Shown here piece after piece: positions 49,576 to 60,804 of a DNA stretch of 64,000 nt. Numbering within the stretch: the first letter of the stretch is position 1; the number at the start of each line of letters is the position of its first letter. Under the pieces are notes generated by a model that ran no database searches, had not been told where the DNA came from, and saw only the letters and a list, made by a program, of their open reading frames with translations. The stretch covers positions 2,542,001 through 2,606,000 of the forward strand of contig NW_026973566.1 of assembly GCF_963855985.1 (NCBI RefSeq), read 5' to 3'. The stretch is from Ostrinia nubilalis. Its lineage: Eukaryota > Arthropoda > Insecta > Lepidoptera > Crambidae. The translations under genes were made by a program, and so were the position numbers.

Positions 49576-51360
49576 TTAACTGACATTAGTCGTTTCTTCG
49601 ATTTCGGCTATTCTGTGGGCGACGTATGGCTTAAACGATCGGGGGCCAGCACGTAGCCATGAGAGTACGGTCTTCGAGTCTGACCAGAAGTACTGTCGGT
49701 CGGGTTTAATATCGTACTCTTTGATAGTCGTACTTGCTAGTCGACTTCCGATGACGGCTGCCTGGAGTTCAAGACGAGGTATCGATGTGACTTTTAGCGG
49801 TGCGACCCTCGCTTTGGCGGTAATTAGCGACACGTGGATGTTTCCGCTGCTGTCGATGACTCGCCAATATACCGCTGCCACGTATGCCTTTTCACTGGCA
49901 TCGACGAATGTATGAATTTCGCGCTCGGTTGCGCTACTTAAGTACGGATGACATCGTGGGATCTGGATCGATTTCAACTGTTTCAGGTCTTCAATCCAGG
50001 TCTTCCAGGTGCTGGCTAGCGTTGCGGGTAATTCTTGGTCCCATTCAATCCCTGTGCGCCACGTTTCCTGTAGGATGTGTTTCCCTTGAATGACGATAGG
50101 TGACGCTATTCCAAGTGGGTCGAAAATCGCCATGACTGTTCGTAGTGCTTCTCTTTTCGTCGGTGTGCGATTGCCATTGACGATGTCGGATGGGACCCGG
50201 GCGAAATTTAAGTTGAAGGCTAGGCAGTCCGATGATGGTCGCCATATTAGGCCTAAAATCTTCTCTTCTTTCGCGCCGTCGTCGAACTTGATTTCTTCTA
50301 TCTTGGCGGAATCTTCCAAGTTCTGTATTGCTTTGCTGTTGTTCGAAGTCCACTTGCGCAGATTAAAATTTGCCTTTTTATGTATGCGGTCGACTTCGTT
50401 GGCGATCTTCTGTGCTTCTTCTACGGTTTGAAAACTTTGTAAATAATCATCCATATAATGATTATTAATAATTGCGGACGCGGCTTCTGGGTATTCTTCA
50501 CGATGTATTTCTGCGTTCAAATTCTTCACGTATAAAGCTATGCATGGTGAGCAGGTGGCCCAGAAGACAACTGTTGTCATGCGATATTCGGTAGGTGGGC
50601 CCTCCCGCCGGTCTTGACGCCACAGGAAGCGTAAGGCGTCTCGATCTTCTTTGCGGATGCTTATGCGGAGAAACATTTCTTCGATATCGGCGGCGACTGC
50701 AATTTTGTGCTGTCTAAATCGCATCAATACACCCTGTAGTGACTGTAGTAGATCTGGCCCCGGCAATAAATTATCGTTCAGTGAGGTATTCCCGAAGCGG
50801 AACGCGGCGTCCAGGACCACTCGTACTTTTCCCGGTTTGTTAGGGTGAAGAACGGCGAAGTGTGGCAAGTACCAAGTCTTGCCCGGTGTCGGAGGTTCTT
50901 TTGCTTCTTCGGCGTATCCTTTCTTGATCAAATTATTTATTTGATCTTCGTAGCTGGTTTTCAACGATGTGTCGCGGTCTAGCTTCTTCTCGATGCTGTA
51001 GAGTCGGTTAAGCGCGCCTTTATAATTATTTGGAAGAACCACATCTTCTTTCTTCCAAATTAGCGAAGTTTCGTAGACATCTTCCTTCTTCTTCACTGTA
51101 TTTGCTTCCAGGACCTGCAGTGCGCGAACTTCTGGATCACTCTTCGGTAACTTGGGTTGGATGCCAAGCGAGTCGATGGTAAAGTATCTTCGGATTTCTT
51201 CGTCTATTAGCTTCTCTTCGGCTCTGTAGACGTAGTGCACGTTTCTTCCTAAACTTCTTGTTGAGGACCCATGCAATACCCATCCCAATGGGGTCAGTGA
51301 GGCTACCGGCTGGTGTGTCGGTCCTCTTCGGAGTTGCCGGGCGACGAGAAGATGCCAATT
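49576..51360 (-). CDS. BEL/Pao pol: reverse transcriptase and RNase H
   Basis: Begins after the inserted element with WHLLVARQLRRGPTHQPVAS, the usual junction between protease and reverse transcriptase in BEL elements. Reverse transcriptase blocks are YLPHFAVLHPNKPGKVRVVL, AVAADIEEMFLRI, ATCSPCIALYVKN and the catalytic NNHYMDDYLQS. The RNase H-like region (Peptidase_A17 type) has IHTFVDASEKAYVAAVYWR and FWSDSKTVLSWL. A TAA at 49576-49578 (Glu codon expected in the S-x-W-R-W-V-P-T context) is the only nonsense codon. Confidence 0.9.
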   Translation of the reverse strand, partial: NWHLLVARQLRRGPTHQPVASLTPLGWVLHGSSTRSLGRNVHYVYRAEEKLIDEEIRRYFTIDSLGIQPKLPKSDPEVRALQVLEANTVKKKEDVYETSLIWKKEDVVLPNNYKGALNRLYSIEKKLDRDTSLKTSYEDQINNLIKKGYAEEAKEPPTPGKTWYLPHFAVLHPNKPGKVRVVLDAAFRFGNTSLNDNLLPGPDLLQSLQGVLMRFRQHKIAVAADIEEMFLRISIRKEDRDALRFLWRQDRREGPPTEYRMTTVVFWATCSPCIALYVKNLNAEIHREEYPEAASAIINNHYMDDYLQSFQTVEEAQKIANEVDRIHKKANFNLRKWTSNNSKAIQNLEDSAKIEEIKFDDGAKEEKILGLIWRPSSDCLAFNLNFARVPSDIVNGNRTPTKREALRTVMAIFDPLGIASPIVIQGKHILQETWRTGIEWDQELPATLASTWKTWIEDLKQLKSIQIPRCHPYLSSATEREIHTFVDASEKAYVAAVYWRVIDSSGNIHVSLITAKARVAPLKVTSIPRLELQAAVIGSRLASTTIKEYDIKPDRQYFWSDSKTVLSWLRAGPRSFKPYVAHRIAEIEETTNVS

Positions 51361-51539
51361 CTGTACCCCCAGTGAAAAGGGAGTTAAGTCGAAAATGGTG
51401 ATTTTTGGGAAATCGCATTTGAAGTTAAAAAAAATCCTGCTTCATCTCTATTAGAGATAACTTGGTGAAATATTTTTTAGGTGAAAGGTAATGTTAGATA
51501 TAATTAGGCAGTGTGCCAGTTTGGGAAATATAGCATGTG

Positions 51540-51915
51540 GTTTTTTCGTAATTAAATAAAAACACAGTTATATCACCATGCACGACAACTTTACATTCGT
51601 GTAAAGTGATGTAATGGGACATAAATCATTTTACACCACACTGAATTGACCACACGCTATCAAGTGTAAAGTGATACGTTTTCCGCCATTTCCGTTGATA
51701 ATTTTTTGTTTCTTCAATTTTAGAAAAAGTTGTAAAACAAACATAAGTAATTACACTATGAGGAATCATTATTTCAGGTTATTTAGGGTAAATCGTCCAA
51801 AAATTGTTACTTATATCAATATACACCAATTTTTTGGTGAGAAAAAAAATGTGTAAACTGATCTAACTAACATAACAGCGATCTAAGTATCCAAATAATT
51901 ATGTGTAAAGTGATA
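51540..51915. repeat. Subterminal GTGTAAAGTGAT-type repeats of the inserted element (left)
   Basis: GTGTAAAGTGAT and TTTACAC words recur at about 51598, 51662, 51853 and 51902. Similar TTTTACAC and GTATCA words occur at 54290-54730 on the right side. Confidence 0.5.
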
Positions 51916-52399
51916 TAAGGGGCGATTGTATAAGAATAAGGCTAGAATTTGAGACTGAATTCTAATTATTTACTCCTTAAATGTTTATTCTGATCTGAAA
52001 CTACTATTTTATTAATTATTACACCATATACCATGAATGATATCGGCCTAAATCACATACATTATCTCCTATTTTAAAGAAAGTATAGCTGAAGCAATTG
52101 TGTAGTAAAGACCAGAAACAACAATTGTTTCACATCAACTAATTAGACAGGAGACAGAGAAAAGTTTGTTTTCTACAATTAACCTATTAGGAATTAAACC
52201 CTGGACCGAAGATGGTGATGTCAAGCTATATTGATTGCCTTTTGGCTACAGAACGATAATAATATAAAAGTAAAGTCATAAAATGCATTTATTTTCAACA
52301 AAGAGGCTTTTAAAAAGCCCTTTAACACGTCCTAGTATTACTTGAACCCTACTTTTATTTTGGGACATAAATGGGCCAGTGCTGAGAAGAAGCAGCGCA

Positions 52400-54070
52400 A
52401 GAAATTTAGCCACCCTTGTCAGCCTCTTCTTAAATCATAAATAACTTGAAAAAATCGAACTGCCTAAGGCGGGAATCTTCTTAAATCAATAATGACATGA
52501 ATAACAAGACATGTTATACTTGCGAGCTAAGCAGATAAAGTCCAGCCACACATGCCATTTACATAATTATTTACTTTATACATAGTATCCATTCATAAGG
52601 CCTTTCGTAGTTAGTTTTGCAGGACAATCGAATATTGCACTTAGCCTTTTGATTAGACCATTGTGCGCTATTTGTAGTTTATCTTCCTATTCCAACCACT
52701 CCAGATCCCCCAGGTAGCAGCAGCCTATCTAAGTCGCTACAGGCCTTCTGCAGCGACCCTGGTGATTGGAGAATTTGAGCCTGTTGATCTGCTACGCTTG
52801 TGTACTCCTTGTGCACGTGCTGCGGTTTTTCTTCTGCCTCCATGCATCTTCTGCACAGTAGGCTGTCTGCAACAGCTATATTGTGTAGGTGTTTGTTTAA
52901 CATACCTGTTATTACACTTAGGACCTTGCGGATGTTGTCCCTGTTTAGTCTTATGAGGCTGCGGGAGAATTTTTTCGATATATATGCACAACTGCATCTT
53001 TTGTTTGCCTGCATCTTCCACAATCATTCCATTCTTTGTGGTGTTATTTTTCTATTTTGGAGCGCAGCCAGGTCTTGATCTGTGCTTATGGTATCGGCAT
53101 TATTATTGTTCTGGACCAAATACCGTCGTGTACGATCCCCTTCTGACCAGTTCATCTGCTGCTGCGTCGTTGCTCAAGGAGTTACTGTGCCTTTTGATCC
53201 ACAGGAGTGCAGGGTAACGCCATTTGCGTCTGCAATGACTTAGGAGCGCGTCATGGCATTCCAATATAAGTATTATAATGTAGTATATTAAGTTGCTTTG
53301 TATTGCTTGCACTATCTGTGATTATTTTTATATTCAGCCCTCGGATGTCTATGGGTGCAACCACCTGTGCTGCTCTGATTGCATTCTGCTTGGAAAATCG
53401 TATTGTGTTTATCTAGTGATGTTGATATTCTTAGTATATTTAGGTAATTCGAGAAGACACCAGCTCCCGTACCTTTTTGGGTTTTGGAGCCGTCAGTGTA
53501 TATCCTAACTTCATTGATTCCAGAGCAATCTTGCGTTTCCGCCGTAAGCTGGATATTATATCTCCAGTCGAAGATGTGAACACAGGGAATTCTGTCGATG
53601 GGTGCCTCGGTGAGAGGTATTTCTTTTATTAGGGTTTTGTGCAGGATCCTGGAATATCCTGTCTCCTTGTTTTGCTTCTATATGCCGTTCTTACCTTTAA
53701 GTCTTAGAGCGGTTGCTTGCGCTTCCTCTTGAATGAAGAGGTCTAAAGATCTAAGATTCAGAAGGTACTCCTACTCAAGTGATGTCGATGGAGTGGTTCT
53801 ATACAAATAGTGGCCGCTATGCTTACTAGGCGTTGCAGGCTTTGGAGTTTTGATCTTGCTGTGGATAGTTGTGTTCTGTGCCACCACACAAGTGATCCAT
53901 AATAATATGTGTAAGAGGGCCATATAACCGACGTGTAGAGCCAAAGTGTTATCTTTAGGTTGAGACCTCATCTAGTACCAATGAGTCTCTTGCACTGCTG
54001 GAATGCTATATAGGCCATTTTTATTTTGTTCTCGACATGACTCGCCCATTCAATTTATTGTCAAAGGTGA
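52400..54070 (-). pseudogene. Decayed LINE fragment: reverse transcriptase C-terminus and RNase H
   Basis: On minus, in several frames: a thumb-like piece (IQEEAQATALRLK), then RIYTDGSKTQKGTGAGVFS (RNase H Asp block), WIKRHSNSLSNDAAADELVR followed by GPEQ, and a C-terminal SLLCRRCMEAEEKPQHV with a CxxC...H pattern. A LINE with an RNase H domain after the reverse transcriptase points to the R1/I group. Multiple frameshifts and stops; nested inside the CTGTACCCCC element. Confidence 0.6.
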
Positions 54071-54870
54071 TGAGTTTTGTTTATAAAGAGTTCTGGTAGT
54101 TGGAGCTCTTGTGAATTCGATAATGCACTTATTAAGTACTTTTATTAACAACGTTAGGCACTATGAATTCAATTATATGTTTTACTAGTAGATATTCACC
54201 ATTATTTATTAAAACTATTAACTAAAATTCTTTGATTTCAAAACTACGACATTATTTTTTCCTTTAGTCTGACGTTTGGGCTAAGTTATATCATTTTACA
54301 CCAAATAATTAACCAAATTTTTAGTTGCGATTTTCAAATGTTTTTGATGTAAGTAACTTATAACATTTTACACATGTACAAAACGTTTGTGGGTAATGGT
54401 ATTAGTCTAATTGAATCATTATACACAAAATAAATAATCTTTTGTCTTTTACTTTTTGTGCTATAAATTAAGTTACATTCTTTTTCACTAACCAACAATA
54501 CATAGTTTTTTTTTGTGTATATTAATATGAGTCATCTTATATTGTTAATCACAAACTCAATCTGAACAACTTCCATCGTGTAAAAAAAAGTAGTAACACG
54601 AGTCATACCTCTTGACACAATAAAAAAGTGAAAGAAGCCTCCGGTACACTTTGTTAAAAGTAGACATGTATCAATATACACGAAAGAAAACTCAAAATTG
54701 GTTCACAAAGCCTTACTTGTATCATTTGGCACAAAGTTATTTTCTTTTCTATACGTCGTAGAAACATACCGATTAGATACAAAAATAGCTAATTTTTCAG
54801 AGATTCACATTATGTTATAAAGTCAATTTTGATCTAAGTCGAGTTAGATCCCTTTTCACTGGGGGTACAG

Positions 54871-56719
54871 AATTATCTTGGCCTATTAATACGGTGGGTT
54901 TTCTTTCTTTATACTGAAGGAAGTTCTGTATTCCTCGGAGATGATGGCATCCTTTGAGGTCCAATTCAGACACCGCTTGTGGTGCCAGGTGAAGCCCTTT
55001 GACTGTTCTGGCTTTTATCGGATAGCCCTTAGTTTGGCCCTGTAGCGTGACGCTCACTTTGCGTGATCCGCTGACATTTATCTTTGATCCAGCGACGCCT
55101 TCCAGCTGAAGTGGATCGGAGACTCCGGAGGCCCCGACGCGGTTGGCAACGTCGGCATCAATAAGGGTAATTGTAGAACCGTCGTCGAGGAGCGCTGCAG
55201 TGTCGTAGAATCCTTTAGGGCCAGAGACACGAACTGGGATGATTTTCAAGTATGCGTGGCCCTGTCTTGTGCGTGAGTTGGTAGAGGCAACGGTTTCGGT
55301 TTTCTTCTCGGCTTTCGGTGCTTTATCATAATGTAGGAGCGGATGGTGTGTCTTCTGGCAGCCCCGTACCATGCACGATTTTGTTTTGCAGCTGTGATCT
55401 GCAGCTTTGTAGCGTAGACAGCGGAAGCAAAGTCTGAAGTCCTTTGCATACTTCCAGCGGCTGTTGTTGTCAGCTTCCTTTAATTTCGTGCAGTCGGTGA
55501 CGAAATGCTCGTTCTTGCATATCGAGCATTTCGGTTTCTTCACTTCTTTTCTTCTTTCTTCAATATTGAAGGTCCGCTGGCTTCTGTTTCTGTATTCTTC
55601 GTTGTAGACGGATTCGGGTGGCGCGAATTTACCACATCTTTCAGCTTCCTGCTGAATAAACCGACTGAACTTCACTAGGTCTGGTTCATCCTTGCTGTCT
55701 TCGGCGACGAAGTCGAACCAGCGGTAACGGAGAACGGAGGTAAGCTTTTCGATGATGCACTTGACAATCTCTGGATTATACAGGTACTGTGTGCGGTCAA
55801 GTGCGCGGAGTGTAGCGACGCTGTTTTGCACTTTGCTGGCGAAGATACAGATTTCCCTCGGTGAGTCGGTGACCTTAGAAAGGCTTCGTAGGTTCTCGAT
55901 TTCGGATAAAGCAATCGAGTCAGCTCGTTCGAATCTCATTTCCAGCGTTCTCATTATTTCGTCGGCCTTCGCGTTCGCTATCAATAAACAGCTGGCTGCT
56001 TCTTTAGCCTTTCCTTTCAATGACCGTCGAAGTCTGGCGATATTTTCGGTTTCGGTGAAATGACTCGCAGTTTCTGTGTACGCCGATTTAAATGCGAGCC
56101 AATCGTAGTGTGCGCCGTAAAAATTCGGAAGTTCCGCTAAATATCGCGGATGTTGGCCGGCGCGTGCTGCGGTCGCGATAGCGGATGCTAACGCGGTCAA
56201 ATCGACGGATGTCGGCGGTGCGGTGGCGGTGACGGTCGTCTGGGGTGCTGTCGGAGCGGTAGGTTCTTGTTTAACCTCACGAAGTAGCGGTGGTTGAGCT
56301 TGTCGGTGACGTTCCTTCTTCACGGGGTCGGTAGGTGGAAGGGTTTTGGGTACCTCTTCCATTAACGGAACGTCGGCTTGAGCCTCAAGCCAAGTCTCAA
56401 CGCGAGACTCGTGCATTTCTGAGGCGACGGAGTCGTTGTCTTCCTCCTCCGATTCTTCGGCCTGGATGGCGGAGAGACGGGCGCGGGCTAATTTTAATTC
56501 CAGGCGAGCTACCTCTTCTTGAGCCTTGGCCAATCGACGGGCGCGGTCGGATTTTACGGAGGATGCCCGCGATGACCTCGGTGCTTTTCTATTTTCTGGA
56601 GGTTCAAACTGGATCAGTTCCTCCCGGTTGGTTTCGGAGACGGACGTAGGTAAGGCTTGTTCAGCGGCGACTGGCGGCGCTGCGTCAGCCTTGCCCTTCT
56701 GTGATCTTGTGACCGGCAT
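54871..56719 (-). CDS. BEL/Pao gag and aspartic protease
   Basis: Starts MPVTRSQKGKADAAPPVAAE. A coiled-coil region (KAQEEVARLELKLARARLSA) is followed by an acidic, Pro-rich linker and the DUF1759 Gag core (LPNFYGAHYDWLAFKSAYTE). Two zinc-knuckle-like motifs follow (CSICKNEHFVTDC; CFRCLRYKAADHSC). Next is a DUF1758-type aspartic protease with AALLDDGSTITLIDADVANR, where DDGST replaces the usual DSGS-type loop as is normal for BEL. The frame ends at the inserted element after TVLIGQDN. Gag packages the RNA and the protease cleaves the polyprotein. Confidence 0.9.
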
Positions 56720-56803
56720 ACTGTAGTCACAAACGTAGATTTTCCTTCTTCAAGGGCGATTCGGTGTCTTGAAACGGTCTTCAAGTAGGTTGTCAACGAT
56801 CCG

Positions 56804-56819
56804 GCTCGAAGGACCAGAA
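56804..56819 (-). promoter_or_regulatory. BEL/Pao primer-binding site
   Basis: A few bases after the 5' LTR on minus: TGGTCCTTCGAGCCGG, the type of priming site found in BEL/Pao elements and complementary to a tRNA 3' end (TGG for CCA). Confidence 0.7.
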
Positions 56820-56822
56820 AAA

Positions 56823-57605
56823 TGTGCAGGACTGTTTATTTATCCGGTCACAAAAATATGCGGAACTGTAACGAAGACCGGGTAATCGGAGCGGAGTAGG
56901 TACACGGAGTGGGCTATCGACGGACGCGGTGAAAACGATGATGCGGTGGACTGTAGGCTGTAGGACTGTATACGGTGGCACTCCGGTAGACGGTGTCTCC
57001 AGTCGTTGCACACTGAAGTTCGGTGGGTGGATCGTTGACTCGTCTTTGTCGAAGGACGGCGTCGATAGCGATACAGTGCGCGGTGAAACGTATCCGAAGT
57101 CACGAAGCAATAACGGTGTCCGGTTCTGATGCTGAAGTCGTCACTATGATCACTATTCTTCTATCGCGGTGAGAAGTCTTCCTGTAGCTCTTCGGTCGGA
57201 GGAGGTTCACTCTTGATCTGTTCGGAGAACTGTCTTGAGTAAAACTGATGACGGATCGGTCCGGCGGCCGGTTTATATACCGCTCCAGCTCGCCTACTAA
57301 CTAGAAAATCGACGGTTCGCCCGCTTTCTGGAAGACGCGAGTACTTGCTCTAACGCGCGGGACTCGTAAACAAAGTTTTAAGGCATCCGGATATGAGCCT
57401 TATTTCTTACGCGCTACGGTCGGTTATCGCGGGCGCGCGTGCTATTGCTGTCCTTTGCGCACTCGCACTGTCTCTTTCTTTTCAAGTACTTGCCGCGCGC
57501 CGAGGATTTATAACATATCTATACCTATAGGCGCGTATATGTATTTGCTGCTGTTTTTTTATATTTTTAGGGTTCTGTGGGAAGAATTCGTAGTCGTCGT
57601 GAACA
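56823..57605 (-). repeat. 5' LTR of the BEL/Pao element
   Basis: Near-identical partner of the LTR at 46945-47725. TATATAAA on minus at 57272-57279 marks the likely promoter. Confidence 0.92.
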
Positions 57606-58210
57606 GTCACTTTCTGCAACCCTGTGTGATAAAAAGAGATGTGTGATGCCGTCACCGTCACGTCAATAGAACCAAATTTTGCAAAAGATTTGACAGACAG
57701 TGACACTAAGAGGCACAAAGAAAATTTCAATTCATTGTTTTTTATAAAAATTTCGTAAAATCCTGTTTATTTTTGGAAAAATTGTATTCTAATATAATGG
57801 TGACCGGTTCCGTCCTTGATTGTGATGTACACCAAAGGAATAATCCCGCAAAATATTCATTTCACAGGTAAATTAATTTAAATCGACACCTCCAAACTTT
57901 AGCTTTATTTTTGTGAATGCGCTTAGAATTTTAAGCACTAAGTGTGATAATTATGTTCTTTAAACATTCATTTAAGTTGTGAGCAAAGATTTCATGCACA
58001 TAATCCAGAATTTACGAATATTTTGTGTAAAGAAATAATTTTCGTTTTACACTAGGGCTGTACCACAATCGATAAATATATTTTGTGCGCTGTCTATCAC
58101 AGTCACTGCTGCTTATGTAGGTACATAAATGGCGTTTGTATGTGAATATAGAAAAGTATTATTTTGTAATTACCTGTTAGTTAATAAACTAAACTAAATA
58201 TTAGATACTA
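57606..58210. other. Non-coding spacer right of the BEL element
   Basis: AT-rich; no gene or bounded element seen. The first five bases are the GTCAC target duplication. Confidence 0.5.
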
Positions 58211-58214
58211 AACA

Positions 58215-58325
58215 TAATAATAAATATGTTCATGCACATAAATGTTTGTACTGTGCGGGAATCGAACCCGCTACCTCCGGAATAGTAGTCCGTTTCGAAC
58301 CACTACACCAAACGGCCAACAACGA
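58215..58325 (-). mobile_element. tRNA-derived SINE or tRNA-like head
   Basis: On minus: CGTTTGGTGTAGTGGTTCG (A box TGGTGTAGTGG), then AGCGGGTTCGATTCCCGC (B box with T stem). The anticodon-arm region does not fold convincingly and there is no 3' acceptor complement, so I take it as SINE-type. AT-rich sequence follows on minus. Confidence 0.6.
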
Positions 58326-59596
58326 TTTTACATTCAAAACAGACAACAAATAGTACAAATAGATAGTTATGACAATAAACAACATAAAATAATAACCACT
58401 AAGTCCAGTAAAAAACATATGACCTGTTCCATACCCCAAGGCAGTGTCCTAGGATGTGTACTCTTCCTAGTTTACATCAACGACCTTCCGAAAATTATAA
58501 AAAACGACGTTATCTTACCGGTCCTTTTCGCTGACGACATATCAATTTTAATAAAGTGTAATAACATCGAAACTGCAAATACTTTACTGAAAGAAAGCTT
58601 ACAAAAAATAACAAACTGGCTCCAAGATCATAATCTCCAAATAAACTTCCCAAAAACGAAAATCATACAGTTTAGATCATATAAAAAAAATCCATTAACC
58701 ATCAATAATACCTTCATAAATAATCAAATAGAATTAGTAGATACATTCAAACTTCTTGGCATTGTAATAGACACACACCTTAGCTGGAAAAAACACATAG
58801 AACATGTTAAATCAAAACTATCCAAATTTACTTACGCTCTTTATGAAATAACTCACAGTACACACACAGAAGCAGCATTAGCAGCCTACTACTACTACGC
58901 CTACGCCTATTCTCAATTAAAGTATGGAATTATACTCTGGGGAAACAGTACAGATTTCATTGACCTCTTTATCATGCAAAAAAAATGCATCAGAATAATA
59001 GCTCAAATAGACAATACGCAATCATGTAAACCCTACTTCATTAAATACAACCTACTTACCTTACCATCGATATATATTTATGATACATGTATATTTACTT
59101 ATAAGAATATTAATAATTTTACAAAAATCAAGGACACGCATAATAGAAATACCAGACATAAGGATAAACTTTACTTACCTCAATCAAGAATAAAAATGTT
59201 AAATACCAGCCCCTACTACATGTCAGTGAAACTATACAACAAACTTCCTGAACACATAAAAACCGAACCTAACATTAAACGCTTTTCTAAAGCTCTGAGA
59301 CAATATTTAATACCTAAATGTTTCTACTCAATTAACGAATATCTAACTACTGACCACCGAAAATGTCTCTAGATACTTTAATTTGTAATCTGCTTGTTTT
59401 GTTATTTTTTAGCATCGAAGTATGCAATTATGTTACTTCTCATATTATGTATAATGAATGTATATAGCCACCTACTCTGTTGCAATACCTCCTAGGTCAC
59501 TAAGTCTTAAGCCCATGTGTATGTAATTTCCACCATTACAATAATTGTCACTTAGTACGCAATAAAGATTTGAATTTGAATTTGAATTTGAATAAG
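58326..59596 (+). pseudogene. 5'-truncated CR1-like LINE: reverse transcriptase C-terminal half
   Basis: Translation from VQIDSYDNKQHKI onward matches the LINE at 25 kb: CSIPQGSVLGCVLFLVYIND, VLFADDISILIK, TFKLLGIVIDTHLSW, and GNSTDFIDLFIMQKKCIRII. The frame is open to the TAG at 59370-59372. A (TTTGAA)4 tail follows at 59568-59596, preceded by AATAAAG. The 5' cut falls inside the reverse transcriptase, immediately next to the SINE head. The rest of the element was never copied, the usual outcome of incomplete reverse transcription. Confidence 0.85.
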
Positions 59597-59964
59597 TATC
59601 GTCAGAATTATCATTTTTTAATTATCGTTCTACTCCTACTAATATTATAAATGCGAAAGTTTGTATTATGGATGTCTTGATGTTTGTAACCCTTTCACTC
59701 TTTCAAATAAATAAGTTGAATAATTTTAATCTTATGAGTTTTTATTTTATTTTCTTAGGCCACTCTCCCAATTCCCATTATACAATCCCATTCCATCCTA
59801 TTTTAGTTCTATTAATATTATTACTGTTAGATGTTAATTAATATAATCGATATCGATATTCATGTGAAAAGTAACGACATACATCACTGACATGCACACA
59901 TATTTATTTTTACACACACAAATGACATCTCAATTTCGGTTTCGTTTGACAGCTCGTGATTGTT
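59597..59964. other. Non-coding spacer
   Basis: AT-rich; ACTCCTACTAATATTATAAA and TGCGAAAGTTTGTATTATGG near 59,630 resemble a Helitron 5' region, but no matching CTAG end is visible. Confidence 0.4.
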
Positions 59965-60600
<636 letters not shown>

Positions 60601-60804
60601 TTTATTACACGAAATAACTATCAAAATGTATTAATATTCTTATTGTTTTATTAATAACGATTGCGCATGCGCATCTACAATTCATTCAAATATGAGTATT
60701 TTGGAAGCTTGCTAACAGCAATATAAAGAACTTTATTATTATTATTAATTATTAAGTACAATAGGACGGATCTTTAGTTAACAAAGATTAAACAAAGTAC
60801 CTAT

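Larger units (their letters stand above)
51361..54870. mobile_element. DNA element with CTGTACCCCC ends and AATT duplication, 3510 bp
   Basis: Terminal inverted repeats of 22 bp are perfect: CTGTACCCCCAGTGAAAAGG at the left and its complement at the right, followed by weaker similarity. AATT is duplicated at 51357-51360 and 54871-54874. Removing the element with one AATT restores the BEL polyprotein in phase. No transposase is recognisable. The interior carries a decayed LINE fragment and many GTGTAAA/TTTACAC words, dense at both ends (51540-51910 and 54250-54620), probably subterminal binding repeats. A 4 bp AATT duplication fits more than one superfamily (Sola-like among them), so I leave it unclassified. 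Confidence 0.85.
46945..57605 (-). mobile_element. Complete BEL/Pao LTR retrotransposon (interrupted once)
   Basis: LTRs at 46945-47725 and 56823-57605 bound one gag-pol frame. GTCAC is duplicated at 46940-46944 and 57606-57610. I count about five substitutions and two small indels between the LTRs, so insertion is recent. A 3.5 kb DNA element at 51361-54870 interrupts it. The frame is consistent with a single gag-pol polyprotein: the interrupting length of 3514 bp accounts for the apparent frame change. No envelope gene is present. Confidence 0.92.

Noticed and set aside
51671..51856. Small coding frame in the CTGTACCCCC element
   Set aside because: AT-rich with no motif, and it overlaps the subterminal repeat words.
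58253..58320. Functional tRNA gene
   Set aside because: T arm and boxes are good, but the anticodon arm and acceptor stem do not close.
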